The notes: generated from the sequence alone by a model not told the origin. A DNA stretch of 64,000 nucleotides from Allorhizobium borbori (GCF_014196535.1 NZ_JACIDU010000001.1:367910-431909); one strand, 5' to 3'; counted from the first letter of the stretch, positions 1 through 9,726 are shown. Made by a program: numbers and translations.

Positions 1-11
1 CGCTACAACGG

Positions 12-827
12 ATGAACTCCATGACGGGTATCATGCACGGAAAGCGCGGACTCATCATGGGTGTCGCGAACAACCATTCCATCGCCTGGGGCATTGCCAA
101 GGCTCTGGCGGCGGAAGGTGCGGAAATCGCCTTCACCTATCAGGGCGATGCGCTGGGAAAGCGCGTAAAGCCGCTGGCGGCTGAGGTGGGTTCCGATTTC
201 CTGCTGCCCTGCGACGTCGAAGACCTCGCATCCGTCGACGCCGTCTTTGCCGAACTGGAAGCCCGCTGGGGCAAGATCGATTTTCTCGTGCATGCCATCG
301 GCTTTTCCGACAAGAACGAGCTGAAGGGCCTCTACGCCGACACGACGCGCGATAATTTCGTGCGGACCATGATCATTTCCTGCTTCTCGTTCACGGAAGT
401 GACCAAGCGGGCGGCAGCGATCATGAATGATGGCGGTTCGGTGCTGACGCTGACCTATAACGGTTCGCAGCGTGTCATTCCGAACTACAACGTCATGGGT
501 GTCGCCAAGGCAGCGCTCGAAGCCTCGATGCGCTATCTGTCTGCGGATTTTGGCCCGCAGAACATCCGCGTTAACGCGATCTCGGCCGGTCCGGTGCGCA
601 CGCTGGCTGGCGCCGGCATTGCCGATGCCCGTGCCATGTATGCCTGGAACCAGAAGAACGCGCCGCTGCGCCGTACCGCAACCATCGACGATATCGGCGG
701 CTCCGCGCTCTATCTGCTCAGCAAGCTGTCGAACGGCGTAACCGGCGAAGTCCATTACGTCGATGGCGGGTTCAACATCACCTCGGTTCCGCCGCTGGAA
801 GTGCTGAAGAACGTCGATCCGGAATAA
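12..827 (+). CDS. fabI: Enoyl-ACP reductase [NADH] FabI
   Basis: This 271-residue protein reduces trans-2-enoyl-ACP in the last step of each fatty-acid elongation cycle, in the cytoplasm. The N-terminal nucleotide-binding motif is the FabI-type GVANNHSIAWG (about residues 17-27). The catalytic pair is visible as Tyr149 and Tyr159 with Lys166 in the context PNYNVMGVAK, with the ten-residue Tyr-Tyr spacing of FabI. Length fits the family (about 260-275). In-frame ATGs at 21 and 33 are alternative starts, and only 11 bases of upstream sequence are in the window, so the promoter and any upstream partner cannot be seen. A strong hairpin terminator follows directly. Whether it is the main or a secondary FabI of this organism cannot be told from here. 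Confidence 0.95.
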   Translation: MNSMTGIMHGKRGLIMGVANNHSIAWGIAKALAAEGAEIAFTYQGDALGKRVKPLAAEVGSDFLLPCDVEDLASVDAVFAELEARWGKIDFLVHAIGFSDKNELKGLYADTTRDNFVRTMIISCFSFTEVTKRAAAIMNDGGSVLTLTYNGSQRVIPNYNVMGVAKAALEASMRYLSADFGPQNIRVNAISAGPVRTLAGAGIADARAMYAWNQKNAPLRRTATIDDIGGSALYLLSKLSNGVTGEVHYVDGGFNITSVPPLEVLKNVDPE

Positions 828-850
828 GCCGGAAACCGATCAAAGAACAG

Positions 851-886
851 AACCGCCTGCCGGCCTCCGGCAGGCGGTTTTCTTTT
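851..886 (+). terminator. Rho-independent terminator after fabI
   Basis: A perfect 13-bp stem (851-863 with 867-879) closes a three-base loop and is followed by a T-rich tract. It lies between fabI and the convergent AraC gene, so it may serve both strands. Confidence 0.85.
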
Positions 887-899
887 GGGCTTCATAGCG

Positions 900-1928
900 T
901 CAGCGCGCCTTCCTGTTGCGCACGGCGCGCGGCGAGGTGCCGAACCAGCGTGTCACGGAACGGCTGAAGGCGCTTGGAGCGGAGTAGCCCAGGCGATAGC
1001 AGATCTCCGCGATCGAAAGATCGCTCTCCTTGAGAAGCGTCAGGCTCATGTCCCGGCGGATGGCGTCGCGAATATCGTTGAGGCTCGTTCCCTGTTCGGA
1101 CAGGCGGCGCTGCAGGGTGCGCTCGGAAAGATCGAAATGCTTCGCGGTCTCCGTCAGCGACAGTTCCGGCTCGGCAATGCGCAGATGGAGATAATCGCGA
1201 ACCTCCGTCACGAACTCCTCCTGCGAAGCCGGCTTCGACGGATGCAGGCTGCGGCATTGCATATCCATCAGCGTGAACAGCCGCTGATCGCCGCGCGGAT
1301 TGACGACCCCCATGATCTCGTGCGGAAAGCAAACGCTGTTGATGCGACTTGAAAAGGTGAGCCGGTTCGAAAGATAGCGCTGGAAAATGGCAGGGTTTCG
1401 GGGCTTCGGACGCTCCAGTTCGATCTCCACCAGCGCTGCGCGTTCCCCGACGATGTCTCGCAAGCGGGCCATGACCATGGTGGTCGCCATATCCACATAC
1501 TGGTCGCGCTTGACGACAAGCGGTGAAAAGGTCAGCCGGAGAACGACACCCTTTTCCGTTTCCTCGCGCACAAAGTAGCTGGAGGACGTGGCGCCCGGTA
1601 CATGCGCCTCCAGAAAATCGACCAAATCACGCACGGTGGGTGCCACGATCAGGCCGTAGCCGAAGGGGCCGCTCGCGCCACGCTCATAGGCATCGACGCA
1701 CTTCAACCCGAAGGCCTCATCGCCGGACAGCAGCGCACAGGCTTCCAGAAGACGGCAGATCTTGTCCAGGCTGACGCGTGCCGTCATGCTTTGCAGCATC
1801 TCGGGGTCGATCCCGAGCGCTTCACAAATCGGTTTGATATCAATGCCATAGCTGGCGGCGTGCTCCGCAACGGCGGACGCCACGCCGGCAATGATGGTCA
1901 TACCCTCCAGTTCGGGTGAATTAGTCAT
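900..1928 (-). CDS. AraC-family transcriptional regulator (arabinose-binding-like N-terminal domain)
   Basis: A 342-residue regulator. The C-terminal 100 residues carry an AraC/XylS double helix-turn-helix: the first helix region reads SLTETAKHFDLSERTLQRRL and the second includes IAEICYRLGYSAPSAFSRS, with the usual family ending of W-F-G-x-S-P. The N-terminal about 210 residues look like the arabinose-binding-like domain of OruR/ArgR-type regulators, which senses a small ligand. It is convergent with fabI and shares its terminator. The nearest divergent partner would be across the 177-bp gap to rsmC, but rsmC is also on the minus strand, so the target is not obvious from context. Confidence 0.85.
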   Translation of the reverse strand: MTNSPELEGMTIIAGVASAVAEHAASYGIDIKPICEALGIDPEMLQSMTARVSLDKICRLLEACALLSGDEAFGLKCVDAYERGASGPFGYGLIVAPTVRDLVDFLEAHVPGATSSSYFVREETEKGVVLRLTFSPLVVKRDQYVDMATTMVMARLRDIVGERAALVEIELERPKPRNPAIFQRYLSNRLTFSSRINSVCFPHEIMGVVNPRGDQRLFTLMDMQCRSLHPSKPASQEEFVTEVRDYLHLRIAEPELSLTETAKHFDLSERTLQRRLSEQGTSLNDIRDAIRRDMSLTLLKESDLSIAEICYRLGYSAPSAFSRSVTRWFGTSPRAVRNRKAR

Positions 1929-2036
1929 ACTATGGCGTCCAATGTTCGGAAATTGTCACGCAATGCTAAGATGATTGGGCGGCCTTGTCGATACAAACAT
2001 TAGGAGTAGATGATACGCAACTACACCTATGTATAA

Positions 2037-2065
2037 ATGTAAACGTCCGCCGAAGGGCGGACGTT
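2037..2065 (-). terminator. Terminator-like hairpin after rsmC
   Basis: A perfect 10-bp stem (2042-2051 with 2056-2065, loop 2052-2055) lies 41 bp beyond the rsmC stop on the minus strand. The following T tract is short, so termination efficiency is uncertain. Confidence 0.6.
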
Positions 2066-2105
2066 CCATTGAAACAGATGAGGGTTCAAAAGCAGCTTGA
2101 AGGCG

Positions 2106-3122
2106 TTACTTGCGCGCCTGCAAGATCTTGAAGCGAGCATTGCGGCAAACCTCGCCGCTTTCGCGGAAGGCTTCCTTGAGCACCGGCTCGTAAGGCAGGC
2201 CGCGATTGGCGACCAGAAGCAATTCACCGCCCGGACGCAGAGCGGCAGCGGCAGCGCGAATGAAGGCCTGGCCAAGACCCGGCTCGGCGGCCTGCGCCTC
2301 ATGGAAGGGCGGGTTCATGATGACGAGATCGTATTTTTCCTTCGGCGGTTCCGAACCCAGATCCTGCCAGAAGAAGCGCGTGGTGAGCTTCGGGCAATTG
2401 GCGGCCAGATTGGCCTTCGCATAGTCAAGAGCCGCATAGTCAGCCTCGAACAGGTCAATACGGGCGGTTGCCGGCGATTTGGTCGCCAGCATGACCGAAA
2501 GATAACCCCAGCCCGCACCGAAATCGGCTGCATTGCCATCGAAGTTGGTCGGCAGGCGGCTTGCCAGCAGTTCGGAACCTGCGTCGACGCGATCGTGGGA
2601 GAACATGCCGGGCGCTGCTGTAAAGCGGCCCTCGACCGTAACGGGATGGGTCGCGAACTGGGCGAGCGCGGGCGCAATGTCTTCCGGGCAGCGCAGAATG
2701 AGCGCCACGCCATGATATTTCGGCATGTGGTCGGTCAGCAGACCGAGACGCTCAAGCGCCTTGCGCAGCGGCTGGATGCCATCTTCCTTGCCTCCGGCCA
2801 CGACGATGACGCCGCCGGTGCGCACGCGCTTCAGTGCTTCGGCGACACGGTTTTCATTCTCGCCCTTGTGCTTGCCGACCAGAACCAGTGCGCCATCATA
2901 ATCCTCGCCCTCAACCAGCGGCTTCGGTGCGAAACCGGCCTTTTCGAGCGGCAGATAGAACGGCCGGAAGCCCTGGACACAATCGAGCGTGGCGGCGAAA
3001 CCTTCCGGCGGGCGGAGACCGGCCTCGGCGCCCAGAAACAGGTAGCGTTCATCCGCGCCGGGCAGAGGCAGAACCTCGGCGGCAAAGGGATGGAACAGGG
3101 TCTTCAGGGCGTCGCGGGACAT
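2106..3122 (-). CDS. rsmC: Class I SAM-dependent RNA guanine-N2 methyltransferase, RsmC type
   Basis: A 338-residue methyltransferase with the bipartite RsmC/RlmG layout: a degenerate N-terminal Rossmann-like half and a catalytic C-terminal half. SAM motif I is DFGAGWGYLS, and the base-methylating NPPF tetrad is at residues 270-273 (context VIMNPPFHE). Family members methylate G1207 of 16S rRNA. It has its own downstream hairpin and lies 81 bp beyond the end of pnp, separated by a hairpin, so it is probably a separate unit with a housekeeping rRNA-modification role. RlmG or a related target is possible, because substrate choice between RsmC and RlmG cannot be read safely from sequence. Confidence 0.85.
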   Translation of the reverse strand: MSRDALKTLFHPFAAEVLPLPGADERYLFLGAEAGLRPPEGFAATLDCVQGFRPFYLPLEKAGFAPKPLVEGEDYDGALVLVGKHKGENENRVAEALKRVRTGGVIVVAGGKEDGIQPLRKALERLGLLTDHMPKYHGVALILRCPEDIAPALAQFATHPVTVEGRFTAAPGMFSHDRVDAGSELLASRLPTNFDGNAADFGAGWGYLSVMLATKSPATARIDLFEADYAALDYAKANLAANCPKLTTRFFWQDLGSEPPKEKYDLVIMNPPFHEAQAAEPGLGQAFIRAAAAALRPGGELLLVANRGLPYEPVLKEAFRESGEVCRNARFKILQARK

Positions 3123-3152
3123 GGTTCAGGCCTTCGGGTTGGGCGGATACGA

Positions 3153-3181
3153 CAAAGGCGCGGGATCGAAATCCCGCGCCT
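3153..3181 (-). terminator. Terminator after pnp
   Basis: An 11-bp perfect stem (3156-3166 with 3171-3181) with a four-base loop sits 23 bp beyond the pnp stop. On the minus strand it is followed by a short T-containing tract. Confidence 0.75.
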
Positions 3182-3203
3182 GATTTCCTGGAAAAGTGGC
3201 CGA

Positions 3204-5351
3204 TTACTCGGCGGCTTCGCCATCGTCCTTCTTCTTCTCGGCGACGATTTCCTTGCCGGTCGTCTGGTCGACGGCCTTCATGGAGAGGCGAACCTTGCCG
3301 CGCTCATCGAAGCCCATGAGCTTCACGAAGACCTTGTCGCCTTCCTTGATGACGTCGGTCGTCTTGGCCACGCGCTCGGAAGCAAGCTGCGAGATGTGGA
3401 CGAGGCCGTCACGGGCGCCGAAGAAGTTCACGAAGGCGCCGAAATCGGCGGTCTTGACGACCGTGCCTTCGTAGATCTGGCCGACTTCCGGCTCGGCAAC
3501 GATGGAGTGGATCCACTTGCGGGCCGCTTCGATCTCCTTGCCGGAGGACGAAGCGATCTTCACGGTGCCATCGTCTTCGATGTTGATCTTGGCGCCGGTC
3601 TTTTCGACGATTTCGCGGATGACCTTGCCGCCCGAACCGATGACTTCACGGATCTTGTCGACCGGGATGTTCATCACTTCGATACGCGGGGCGAATTCGC
3701 CGAGCTGCGAACGGCCTTCGCTGATGGCCTTGGCCATTTCGCCGAGGATATGGGTACGACCGCCCTGAGCCTGCTCAAGCGCGACCTTCATGATCTCTTC
3801 GGTAATACCGGCGATCTTGATGTCCATCTGCAGCGAGGTAATGCCGTCGGCGGTACCGGCGACCTTGAAGTCCATGTCGCCGAGGTGGTCTTCGTCACCG
3901 AGAATGTCGGAGAGAACGGCGAAGCGTTCACCTTCGAGAATCAGGCCCATGGCGATACCGGCAACCGGCTTGGCCAGCGGAACGCCCGCATCCATCAGAG
4001 CGAGCGAGGTGCCGCAAACGGTGGCCATGGAGGACGAACCGTTGGACTCGGTGATCTCGGAAACGACACGCAGCGTGTAGGGGAACTGTTCAGCGGCCGG
4101 CAGCATCGGGTGGATGGCGCGCCAGGCCAGCTTGCCGTGGCCGATTTCGCGGCGGCCCGGGGAGCCCATGCGGCCGGTCTCACCCACCGAGTAGGGCGGG
4201 AAGTTGTAGTGCAGCATGAAGTTTTCCTTGTACATGCCCGTCAAGGAATCGACATACTGCTCGTCTTCGCCGGTGCCGAGAGTGGCGACCACGAGGGCCT
4301 GCGTCTCACCGCGGGTGAAGAGAGCCGAACCATGGGTGCGCGGCAGAGTGCCGACTTCGGCGACGATCGGGCGAACGGTCGACAGGTCGCGACCGTCGAT
4401 ACGGCTGCCGGTGTCGAGGATGTTCCAGCGCACGATCTTGGCCTGCAGGTGCTTGAACACGGCGCCGATTTCTTCAGCCGTGTACTTGGCTTCCTCGCCT
4501 TCAGCCGGAGCGAAGTGCGCCTTCACCTTGGCCTTGACGGCGTCGACTGCGTTGTAGCGATCAGCCTTCTGGGTGATCTTGTAGGCGTCGCGCAGTTCAG
4601 CTTCGGCGATCGAGAGCATTTCGGCTTCAAGTGCGGAGAAGTCTTCCGGCTGGAAGTCACGCGGTTCCTTGGCGGCCACTTCGGCGAGCTTGATGATCGC
4701 ATCGAGAACCGGCTGGAAGCCACGGTGGCCGAACATGACGGCGCCGAGCATGACTTCTTCGTTGAGTTCCTTGGCTTCGGATTCGACCATCAGAACGGCG
4801 TCATGCGTACCGGCGACAACCAGGTCGAGGACGCTTTCCTGCATTTCGTCGAGATGCGGGTTCAGGACGTATTCGCCGTTGATAAAGCCGACGCGGGCAC
4901 CGCCAACCGGGCCCATGAACGGAACGCCGGAAATCGTGAGCGCAGCGGAAGCCGCAACCATCGACAGGATATCCGGGTTGTTTTCGAGGTCATGCTGCAG
5001 AACGGTAACGACGACCTGCGTGTCGTTCTTGTAGCCTTCCGGGAAGAGCGGACGGATCGGGCGGTCGATGAGGCGGGAAACGAGCGTTTCGTTTTCCGAC
5101 GGACGGCCTTCGCGCTTGAAGTAGCCACCCGGGATCTTGCCGGCGGCGTAGGTCTTTTCCTGGTAGTTGACGGTCAGCGGGAAGAAGTCCTGACCCGGCT
5201 TCGGCGCCTTGGCGGAAACGACGGTGGCGAGAACGACGGTTTCGCCGTAGGTGGCGATCACAGCGCCGTCAGCCTGACGGGCGACCTTGCCCGTTTCCAG
5301 CTTCAGCGGGCGGCCAGCCCATTCGACTTCTACGATGTGGTGTTCGAACAT
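3204..5351 (-). CDS. pnp: Polyribonucleotide nucleotidyltransferase (PNPase)
   Basis: This 715-residue phosphorolytic 3'-5' exoribonuclease acts in mRNA decay and is a usual degradosome component. Two RNase PH-like domains fill the N-terminal about 540 residues. A KH domain follows ([11 protein letters not shown]), then an S1 RNA-binding domain ([15 protein letters not shown]), then a lysine-rich acidic tail. The frame stays open upstream to 5489. I place the start at 5351 because the protein then begins at the conserved [11 protein letters not shown] and an AAGGA motif lies 6-7 bp upstream. It follows rpsO with a 350-bp leader containing several hairpins, the classical location for PNPase autoregulation in other bacteria. 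Confidence 0.97.
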   Translation of the reverse strand: MFEHHIVEVEWAGRPLKLETGKVARQADGAVIATYGETVVLATVVSAKAPKPGQDFFPLTVNYQEKTYAAGKIPGGYFKREGRPSENETLVSRLIDRPIRPLFPEGYKNDTQVVVTVLQHDLENNPDILSMVAASAALTISGVPFMGPVGGARVGFINGEYVLNPHLDEMQESVLDLVVAGTHDAVLMVESEAKELNEEVMLGAVMFGHRGFQPVLDAIIKLAEVAAKEPRDFQPEDFSALEAEMLSIAEAELRDAYKITQKADRYNAVDAVKAKVKAHFAPAEGEEAKYTAEEIGAVFKHLQAKIVRWNILDTGSRIDGRDLSTVRPIVAEVGTLPRTHGSALFTRGETQALVVATLGTGEDEQYVDSLTGMYKENFMLHYNFPPYSVGETGRMGSPGRREIGHGKLAWRAIHPMLPAAEQFPYTLRVVSEITESNGSSSMATVCGTSLALMDAGVPLAKPVAGIAMGLILEGERFAVLSDILGDEDHLGDMDFKVAGTADGITSLQMDIKIAGITEEIMKVALEQAQGGRTHILGEMAKAISEGRSQLGEFAPRIEVMNIPVDKIREVIGSGGKVIREIVEKTGAKINIEDDGTVKIASSSGKEIEAARKWIHSIVAEPEVGQIYEGTVVKTADFGAFVNFFGARDGLVHISQLASERVAKTTDVIKEGDKVFVKLMGFDERGKVRLSMKAVDQTTGKEIVAEKKKDDGEAAE

Positions 5352-5701
5352 ATCTTGTCCTTGAGACTGCGGGCACGCCGGCACGATGGCCAGAGGCACG
5401 CCTCGCGATTGAGACTCATCACGGGCAAGACAGCGGGAGACTCGGCACACCCGCAATCCCGGGCCGAGCATCCTGCAATCCTGCCCCATGACAGGTCATC
5501 GGTTAAACCGGGCGACCGGCCCATCCGGTACACCCCATGCCTCCACCCTGCGGCGAAGGCGCTTCATTGGCCGAAGTCGTATCCGCCCGGATGGCGTCGC
5601 TTTTCGGCAGATCCGTATCCGGCAAAGCCGGGACGGTTGAGGGCTTTCAGTGCCCTGAAACGAGGCGGCAGACGCTGGAGACCAGCGTCTGCCGGAAGAG
5701 C
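5352..5701 (-). promoter_or_regulatory. rpsO-pnp intergenic leader with three hairpins
   Basis: I see no coding sequence in these 350 bases. Three stem-loops lie in its rpsO-proximal part. The strongest is a perfect 13-bp stem (5666-5678 with 5682-5694) with a three-base loop, directly after the rpsO stop. A CCGGC/GCCGG hairpin is at 5619-5631 and a GGGC/GCCC hairpin at 5641-5655. The long hairpin lacks a proper T tract on the minus strand, so it may be an RNA-processing site or 3'-stabiliser, not a simple terminator. In E. coli a hairpin in this position is cut by RNase III and used by PNPase to control its own mRNA. Equivalence here is inferred from position only. Confidence 0.55.
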
Positions 5702-5971
5702 TTAGCGGCGGATGCCGAGGCTCGCGATGAGCTTGGCGTAACGGCCTTCATCCTTCTTCTTCAGGTAGTCGAGAAGCGAACGACGGCTGGAAACCATCTT
5801 CAGCAGACCACGGCGGGAATGGTTATCCTTCTTGTGGCCCTTGAAGTGCTCGGTGAGGTTGTTGATGCGCTCGGTCAGAACGGCAACCTGGACTTCCGGA
5901 GAACCGGTGTCGCCTTCGGCAGTTGCGTATTCCTTGATGAGGGCGGCCTTGCGCTCAGCAGTGATCGACAT
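5702..5971 (-). CDS. rpsO: 30S ribosomal protein S15
   Basis: This is the 89-residue primary 16S rRNA-binding protein of the small-subunit platform, the normal family length. It carries the signature block around [20 protein letters not shown] and ends in the typical basic GIRR. An AAGGATT ribosome-binding site lies about 6 bp upstream of the ATG. It is followed by pnp, as in most proteobacteria. Upstream, where truB often lies in relatives, there is instead a hydrolase/AraC pair. Confidence 0.98.
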   Translation of the reverse strand: MSITAERKAALIKEYATAEGDTGSPEVQVAVLTERINNLTEHFKGHKKDNHSRRGLLKMVSSRRSLLDYLKKKDEGRYAKLIASLGIRR

Positions 5972-6121
5972 CGGACAATCCTTTCATAAATGGATTTAAG
6001 GGACGCCATAAGCCGGGATGTCGTCCAGCTTCGGCCATGAATGCACGCGGACAAAAGCCCGCTGCTGGCGCCGCATATAGTGCATTTCCACATTAAAGGA
6101 AAGAGCGAAACCGGAAAGGGC

Positions 6122-7138
6122 TCAGAGGCCGAGAAAAGCAGCGATGCGGTCCGCCACGGCTGCGTGAATCAGCGCCCGGTCGGTGCCTTCGGGATCGTCG
6201 CACACAGGATCGTCCTTTTCCTCGGCCAGAAGCGCCCGCCCTTCCGGCTTGCAGAGCGCAAGAAAGGTGAAATGATGGGCCGGCCCGAAGCGGGCGTACT
6301 GCGCCTGCGGCATACGGCCCGCAAGGTTGCTGCCCCTGGCACTCACATCGATTGCCTTCCAGAGATCGTCACCACCGAGATTGACGAGCAGGACGGGCAG
6401 TTTCATGGCTTCGATACTCTGTTGTGTCATGGCATAGGTCAGGCCCGGATCGATGGCAATCGCCGCCGTGACACGAGGGTCACGCATGTCACCCGAAAAT
6501 GTAGCAGGCATCTTCGCGAAATCGACACCGCCCTTGCCAAAGAACACGCAATCGGCCGCATCGGGAAAGCGATCGCAATAGGGCTTGTAGAGCGCGCCAT
6601 CCGTGACAGCACCCGCCAGATTGAGCGCGGTGGCGCCACCCAACGAAAAGCCGAACGTGACGATGCGGGCGGGATCGATGCGGCTTGCGAGTTCCGGATC
6701 GGCCAGGACATGATCGAGCAGCGCCCGAATGTCACCTGCCCGCTCAGACAGGCGCACCGAACGGCGCGGCGAGGAGTCACCCGAAGTCGATCCCGGGTGA
6801 TTGACCGCAGCGACGATGGCCCCCTTGAGCGCCAGCCGGGACGACAGCCAGCCAAGACCATCCATATTGCCGCCCGACCCGTGCGACAGGAGAACGAGCG
6901 GGTGCTTTCCCTCCGCCATCGCCGCACCGACATAGGCCGACGTCCCCTGAAAGACCGGATTATCTCCGACAAGACCGCGATAGGTGGCCTTGGCGGCGGG
7001 ATACCAGACGGAGGCTGCCACCGGACCGCTGCGATCGGGTGGCATGATTTCAAAGCGGTCGTACCCAGCATAGGGTTCGGCACAGGCAGCGCCGGCCGCC
7101 AGCAGGAGGGCGCCAGCAAGGAGAGCAAGGTGCTTCAT
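6122..7138 (-). CDS. Secreted alpha/beta hydrolase (dienelactone-hydrolase/PAF-acetylhydrolase-like)
   Basis: A 338-residue exported hydrolase. The start at 7138 gives a typical Sec signal peptide (MKHLALLAGALLLAAGAACA, cleavage near residue 20) and has AAAGGA 8 bp upstream, although the frame stays open to 7261. The nucleophile elbow is GFSLGGA, a histidine pair occurs late (GPAHHFTF), and a HGSGGN oxyanion-type segment occurs earlier, as in PAF-acetylhydrolase-like or dienelactone-hydrolase-like enzymes. Cysteines near the C-terminus could form disulfides in the periplasm. It is divergent from the AraC-type gene at 7280 with 141 bp between, so that regulator is its likely controller. The substrate is unknown. 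Confidence 0.8.
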   Translation of the reverse strand: MKHLALLAGALLLAAGAACAEPYAGYDRFEIMPPDRSGPVAASVWYPAAKATYRGLVGDNPVFQGTSAYVGAAMAEGKHPLVLLSHGSGGNMDGLGWLSSRLALKGAIVAAVNHPGSTSGDSSPRRSVRLSERAGDIRALLDHVLADPELASRIDPARIVTFGFSLGGATALNLAGAVTDGALYKPYCDRFPDAADCVFFGKGGVDFAKMPATFSGDMRDPRVTAAIAIDPGLTYAMTQQSIEAMKLPVLLVNLGGDDLWKAIDVSARGSNLAGRMPQAQYARFGPAHHFTFLALCKPEGRALLAEEKDDPVCDDPEGTDRALIHAAVADRIAAFLGL

Positions 7139-7279
7139 GGAATTCGTCCTTTCGGGATTGAACATCGACATCGATGCAGCTACGCCGTTTTCCGGTGAAT
7201 TCGCGTCCTGAAACCGGATCGAGGTCGCGCCGGACGCGATTAAGGACAAGGATCGGCGCATGTTTTCGAACGGTGCCCC

Positions 7280-8281
7280 ATGATCGCCCTACCCATTCCG
7301 CTTGTCGTTTCGCTGGTTCTCGGCTTCCTGCTCGTCCGTGCGCTGCTTGCGCGCCAGAGGCCACGCCCCTTCCTCACCCTGCTCGCAGCCTGTACGGTTC
7401 AGGGCGTTATCGTTTCGCTCAGCCAGCACTATGGCTTTACCGGCTTGCTGGCGGTGCAGCCCGTGACGGCAACCGCCATTCCGCCGCTGGCCTGGGTGAC
7501 ATTCCAGACAGCCGCCATCCGGACCGCAGACATACGCCGGGATGCTATGCACGTCGCCGCTCCGGCCTTCACCCTGTTTTGCGTATTGCTGGCGCCACAG
7601 GCGCTCGATTTCGTGGTACCCGCTGTATTTCTGGTCTATGGCGCTCTGATGCTCGCTGCGCTGCGCGCCGGAGCAGACAGCCTGCCGCTGACGCAGCTCG
7701 ATGCGGGTGATCTACCCATGCATGTCTGGCGCGCCATCGCCGTGGCGCTCATGCTTTCGGCGCTGAGTGACGGGATGATTGCAGCAGCACTTGCCTATGG
7801 TATCCACTGGCTTCAACCGATCATCGTCAGCGTGTTTTCGTCACTGTGGCTTTTGGCCATCGGCGCACTCAGCCTGTCGCAAAGCATCGGTGAAGGCGAT
7901 GCAGCGCCCGCAGAAAGGCCCGGCGAGCCGAGCGAACCCGATACGGCGCTGATGGTGGAACTTCAAACGATTCTGGAGACGGACAAGCTTTATCTCGATC
8001 CCGGCATGACGCTGGCGCGGCTTGCCCGGCGCCTGCATGTGCCGGTCAAACGTCTTTCGACAGCAGTGAACCGCGCATCCGGTGACAATGTCTCGCGCTA
8101 CATCAATGGCTTTCGCATCCGCCATGCCTGCCGGCGTCTCGAAGAGGGGGCCAATATCACCGCGTCCATGCTCGATAGCGGGTTCAACACCAAATCGAAC
8201 TTCAACCGGGAATTCCTGCGCGTGATGGGCCAGTCGCCAAGCGACTGGCTTGCCGGCCAGGTTGCAAAGCCGCCGGAATAA
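7280..8281 (+). CDS. Membrane-anchored AraC-family regulator
   Basis: A 333-residue protein with an unusual build for a regulator. The first about 200 residues form some six to seven hydrophobic segments (for example IPLVVSLVLGFLLVRALL and IIVSVFSSLWLLAIGALSL). The C-terminal about 100 residues are an AraC helix-turn-helix domain (MTLARLARRLHVPVKRLSTA, then ITASMLDSGFNTKSNFNREF and the final GQSPSDW). This suggests sensing at or in the inner membrane with a cytoplasmic DNA-binding domain, an architecture known among AraC proteins. It is divergent from the secreted hydrolase, its probable target. It is convergent with truB, with a short hairpin between them. Confidence 0.8.
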   Translation: MIALPIPLVVSLVLGFLLVRALLARQRPRPFLTLLAACTVQGVIVSLSQHYGFTGLLAVQPVTATAIPPLAWVTFQTAAIRTADIRRDAMHVAAPAFTLFCVLLAPQALDFVVPAVFLVYGALMLAALRAGADSLPLTQLDAGDLPMHVWRAIAVALMLSALSDGMIAAALAYGIHWLQPIIVSVFSSLWLLAIGALSLSQSIGEGDAAPAERPGEPSEPDTALMVELQTILETDKLYLDPGMTLARLARRLHVPVKRLSTAVNRASGDNVSRYINGFRIRHACRRLEEGANITASMLDSGFNTKSNFNREFLRVMGQSPSDWLAGQVAKPPE

Positions 8282-8298
8282 GAGGGCGCAGACGAAAA

Positions 8299-8318
8299 CG
8301 CCGGCTCGAAGGCCGGCG
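8299..8318. terminator. Hairpin between convergent AraC gene and truB
   Basis: A 7-bp GC-rich stem (8299-8305 with 8312-8318) lies in the 46-bp gap between the two convergent genes. A short T-rich stretch follows on the plus strand. It could act in both directions. Confidence 0.55.
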
Positions 8319-8327
8319 CTTGTATTC

Positions 8328-9260
8328 TCACTGGAAAACCCGCTTGGGGCGGAACTCGCCGCCGGCGATCTCTCCGATGGCGACCAGTTTGCCACGCGCC
8401 GTCACCCAGGCATCGTCTGTCGCAAGCGGGGCGTCGCGGCCGCGCAGGATGATGGGGTTGCCCATGCGCAGGCGGTGCGCCTGATCATCGGTAACCGCGA
8501 CATGCGGCAGGTTCGAAAGCGCTTCGCCGGTGTCAATCATCAGCGCATCGAGGGCCGCCAGACGTTCGTCGCGATCCTCGATGCTTTCGAGCGCCACGAG
8601 ATCGGCGAGCGGGATCATCGTCTCCTCCGCAAAGGGCGCGACGAAGGTGCGACGCAGATCGGAAATATGGCCGTAGCAACCGAGTTCACGCCCGAAATCG
8701 CGGGCGAGTGCGCGGACATAGGTACCCTTACCGCATTCGACCTCGAAATGGGCCGTGTTCTCATCCGGACAGCCGACGAGGTTCAGCCGGAAGATTTCCA
8801 CCTCACGCGCCGGAATTTCGACCGCCTCGCCTTCACGAGCCAAATCGTAGGCGCGTTCACCGTCGATCTTGATGGCGGAAAACTGCGGCGGGATCTGGCT
8901 GATCGTGCCGGTGTATTTCGGCAGGAGGGCCAGAATGTCTTCCCTGGCCGGGCGCTTGTCTGACGAAGCGATGACCTCGCCTTCCAGGTCGTCCGTCGTG
9001 CGCTGTTCGCCCCAGCTTACGGTGAACTCATAGATCTTGCGGCCGTCCATGACATAGGGAACCGTCTTGGTGGCATCGCCGAGCGCGATCGGCAGCATGC
9101 CGGATGCCAACGGATCGAGGGTACCGGCATGGCCGGCCTTCTGGGCGTTGAACAGCCACTTGATCTTGGAAACGGCTTCGGTGGAACCGAAATCGACCGG
9201 CTTGTCGAGGATCAGCCAGCCCGAAACGGCGCGGCCCTTGGGTTTGCGGGGTTTCGACAT
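8328..9260 (-). CDS. truB: tRNA pseudouridine(55) synthase TruB
   Basis: A 310-residue enzyme that makes pseudouridine 55 in the T-loop of tRNAs. The catalytic aspartate is Asp49 in the block [13 protein letters not shown], as in E. coli Asp48. The second family motif ([12 protein letters not shown]) is present. It is the last gene of the rimP-nusA-ylxR-infB-rbfA-truB series and begins 8 bp after rbfA, so it is probably cotranscribed. In related genomes rpsO commonly follows; here the hydrolase/AraC pair intervenes. Confidence 0.96.
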   Translation of the reverse strand: MSKPRKPKGRAVSGWLILDKPVDFGSTEAVSKIKWLFNAQKAGHAGTLDPLASGMLPIALGDATKTVPYVMDGRKIYEFTVSWGEQRTTDDLEGEVIASSDKRPAREDILALLPKYTGTISQIPPQFSAIKIDGERAYDLAREGEAVEIPAREVEIFRLNLVGCPDENTAHFEVECGKGTYVRALARDFGRELGCYGHISDLRRTFVAPFAEETMIPLADLVALESIEDRDERLAALDALMIDTGEALSNLPHVAVTDDQAHRLRMGNPIILRGRDAPLATDDAWVTARGKLVAIGEIAGGEFRPKRVFQ

Positions 9261-9268
9261 GATATCCG

Positions 9269-9676
9269 TTATTCTTCGTTGTCGTCGTGGGCTTTGAGAT
9301 CGCGCACCACTTCCGGCGAGCGCAGCAGCGCATCGATGCGGCTGTAGTTGTCAAAGCTCGTATCGTCGCGGAAGCGCACTTCCGGCATGTATTTCATCTG
9401 ATGCAGATACGGACCAAGGCGTCCGCGAATGTACTTCGCATGGTGGTTCAGCGCCTTGATGGTCGCTTCGTGATCAGAAACGCCAAGCGGCGTGACATAG
9501 GCCGTCGCGATCTTGAGATCGGGCGACATGCGCACTTCCGAAATGGAAACGATGGTCTTTTCAAGCAGCGGATCGCGCACGTCGCCGCGCTGCAGAACCT
9601 GCGTGATAGCGGCGCGAACCTGTTCGCCGACGCGCAGCATGCGCTGCGAAGGCGCAGAAGATGTAGGTCTGGTCAT
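9269..9676 (-). CDS. rbfA: 30S ribosome-binding factor RbfA
   Basis: A 135-residue single KH-like-domain protein for late 30S maturation, acting near the 5' helix of 16S rRNA. The start at 9676 is supported by AAGGACGAG just upstream and by the usual N-terminus ([15 protein letters not shown]); the frame stays open 48 bases further. The family block [13 protein letters not shown] and the C-terminal [18 protein letters not shown] are clear. It lies between infB (108 bp) and truB (8 bp). Confidence 0.95.
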   Translation of the reverse strand: MTRPTSSAPSQRMLRVGEQVRAAITQVLQRGDVRDPLLEKTIVSISEVRMSPDLKIATAYVTPLGVSDHEATIKALNHHAKYIRGRLGPYLHQMKYMPEVRFRDDTSFDNYSRIDALLRSPEVVRDLKAHDDNEE

Positions 9677-9726
9677 GGTCTCGTCCTTCAGGGATGGAAC
9701 CTGGAATAAAATGGCGTTCGGCAAAG

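Noticed and set aside
2097..5705. Open plus-strand frame of 1202 codons opposite rsmC and pnp
   Set aside because: It mirrors real minus-strand genes with strong family motifs. Its product is a low-complexity G/D/R/H-rich sequence typical of GC-rich antisense frames.
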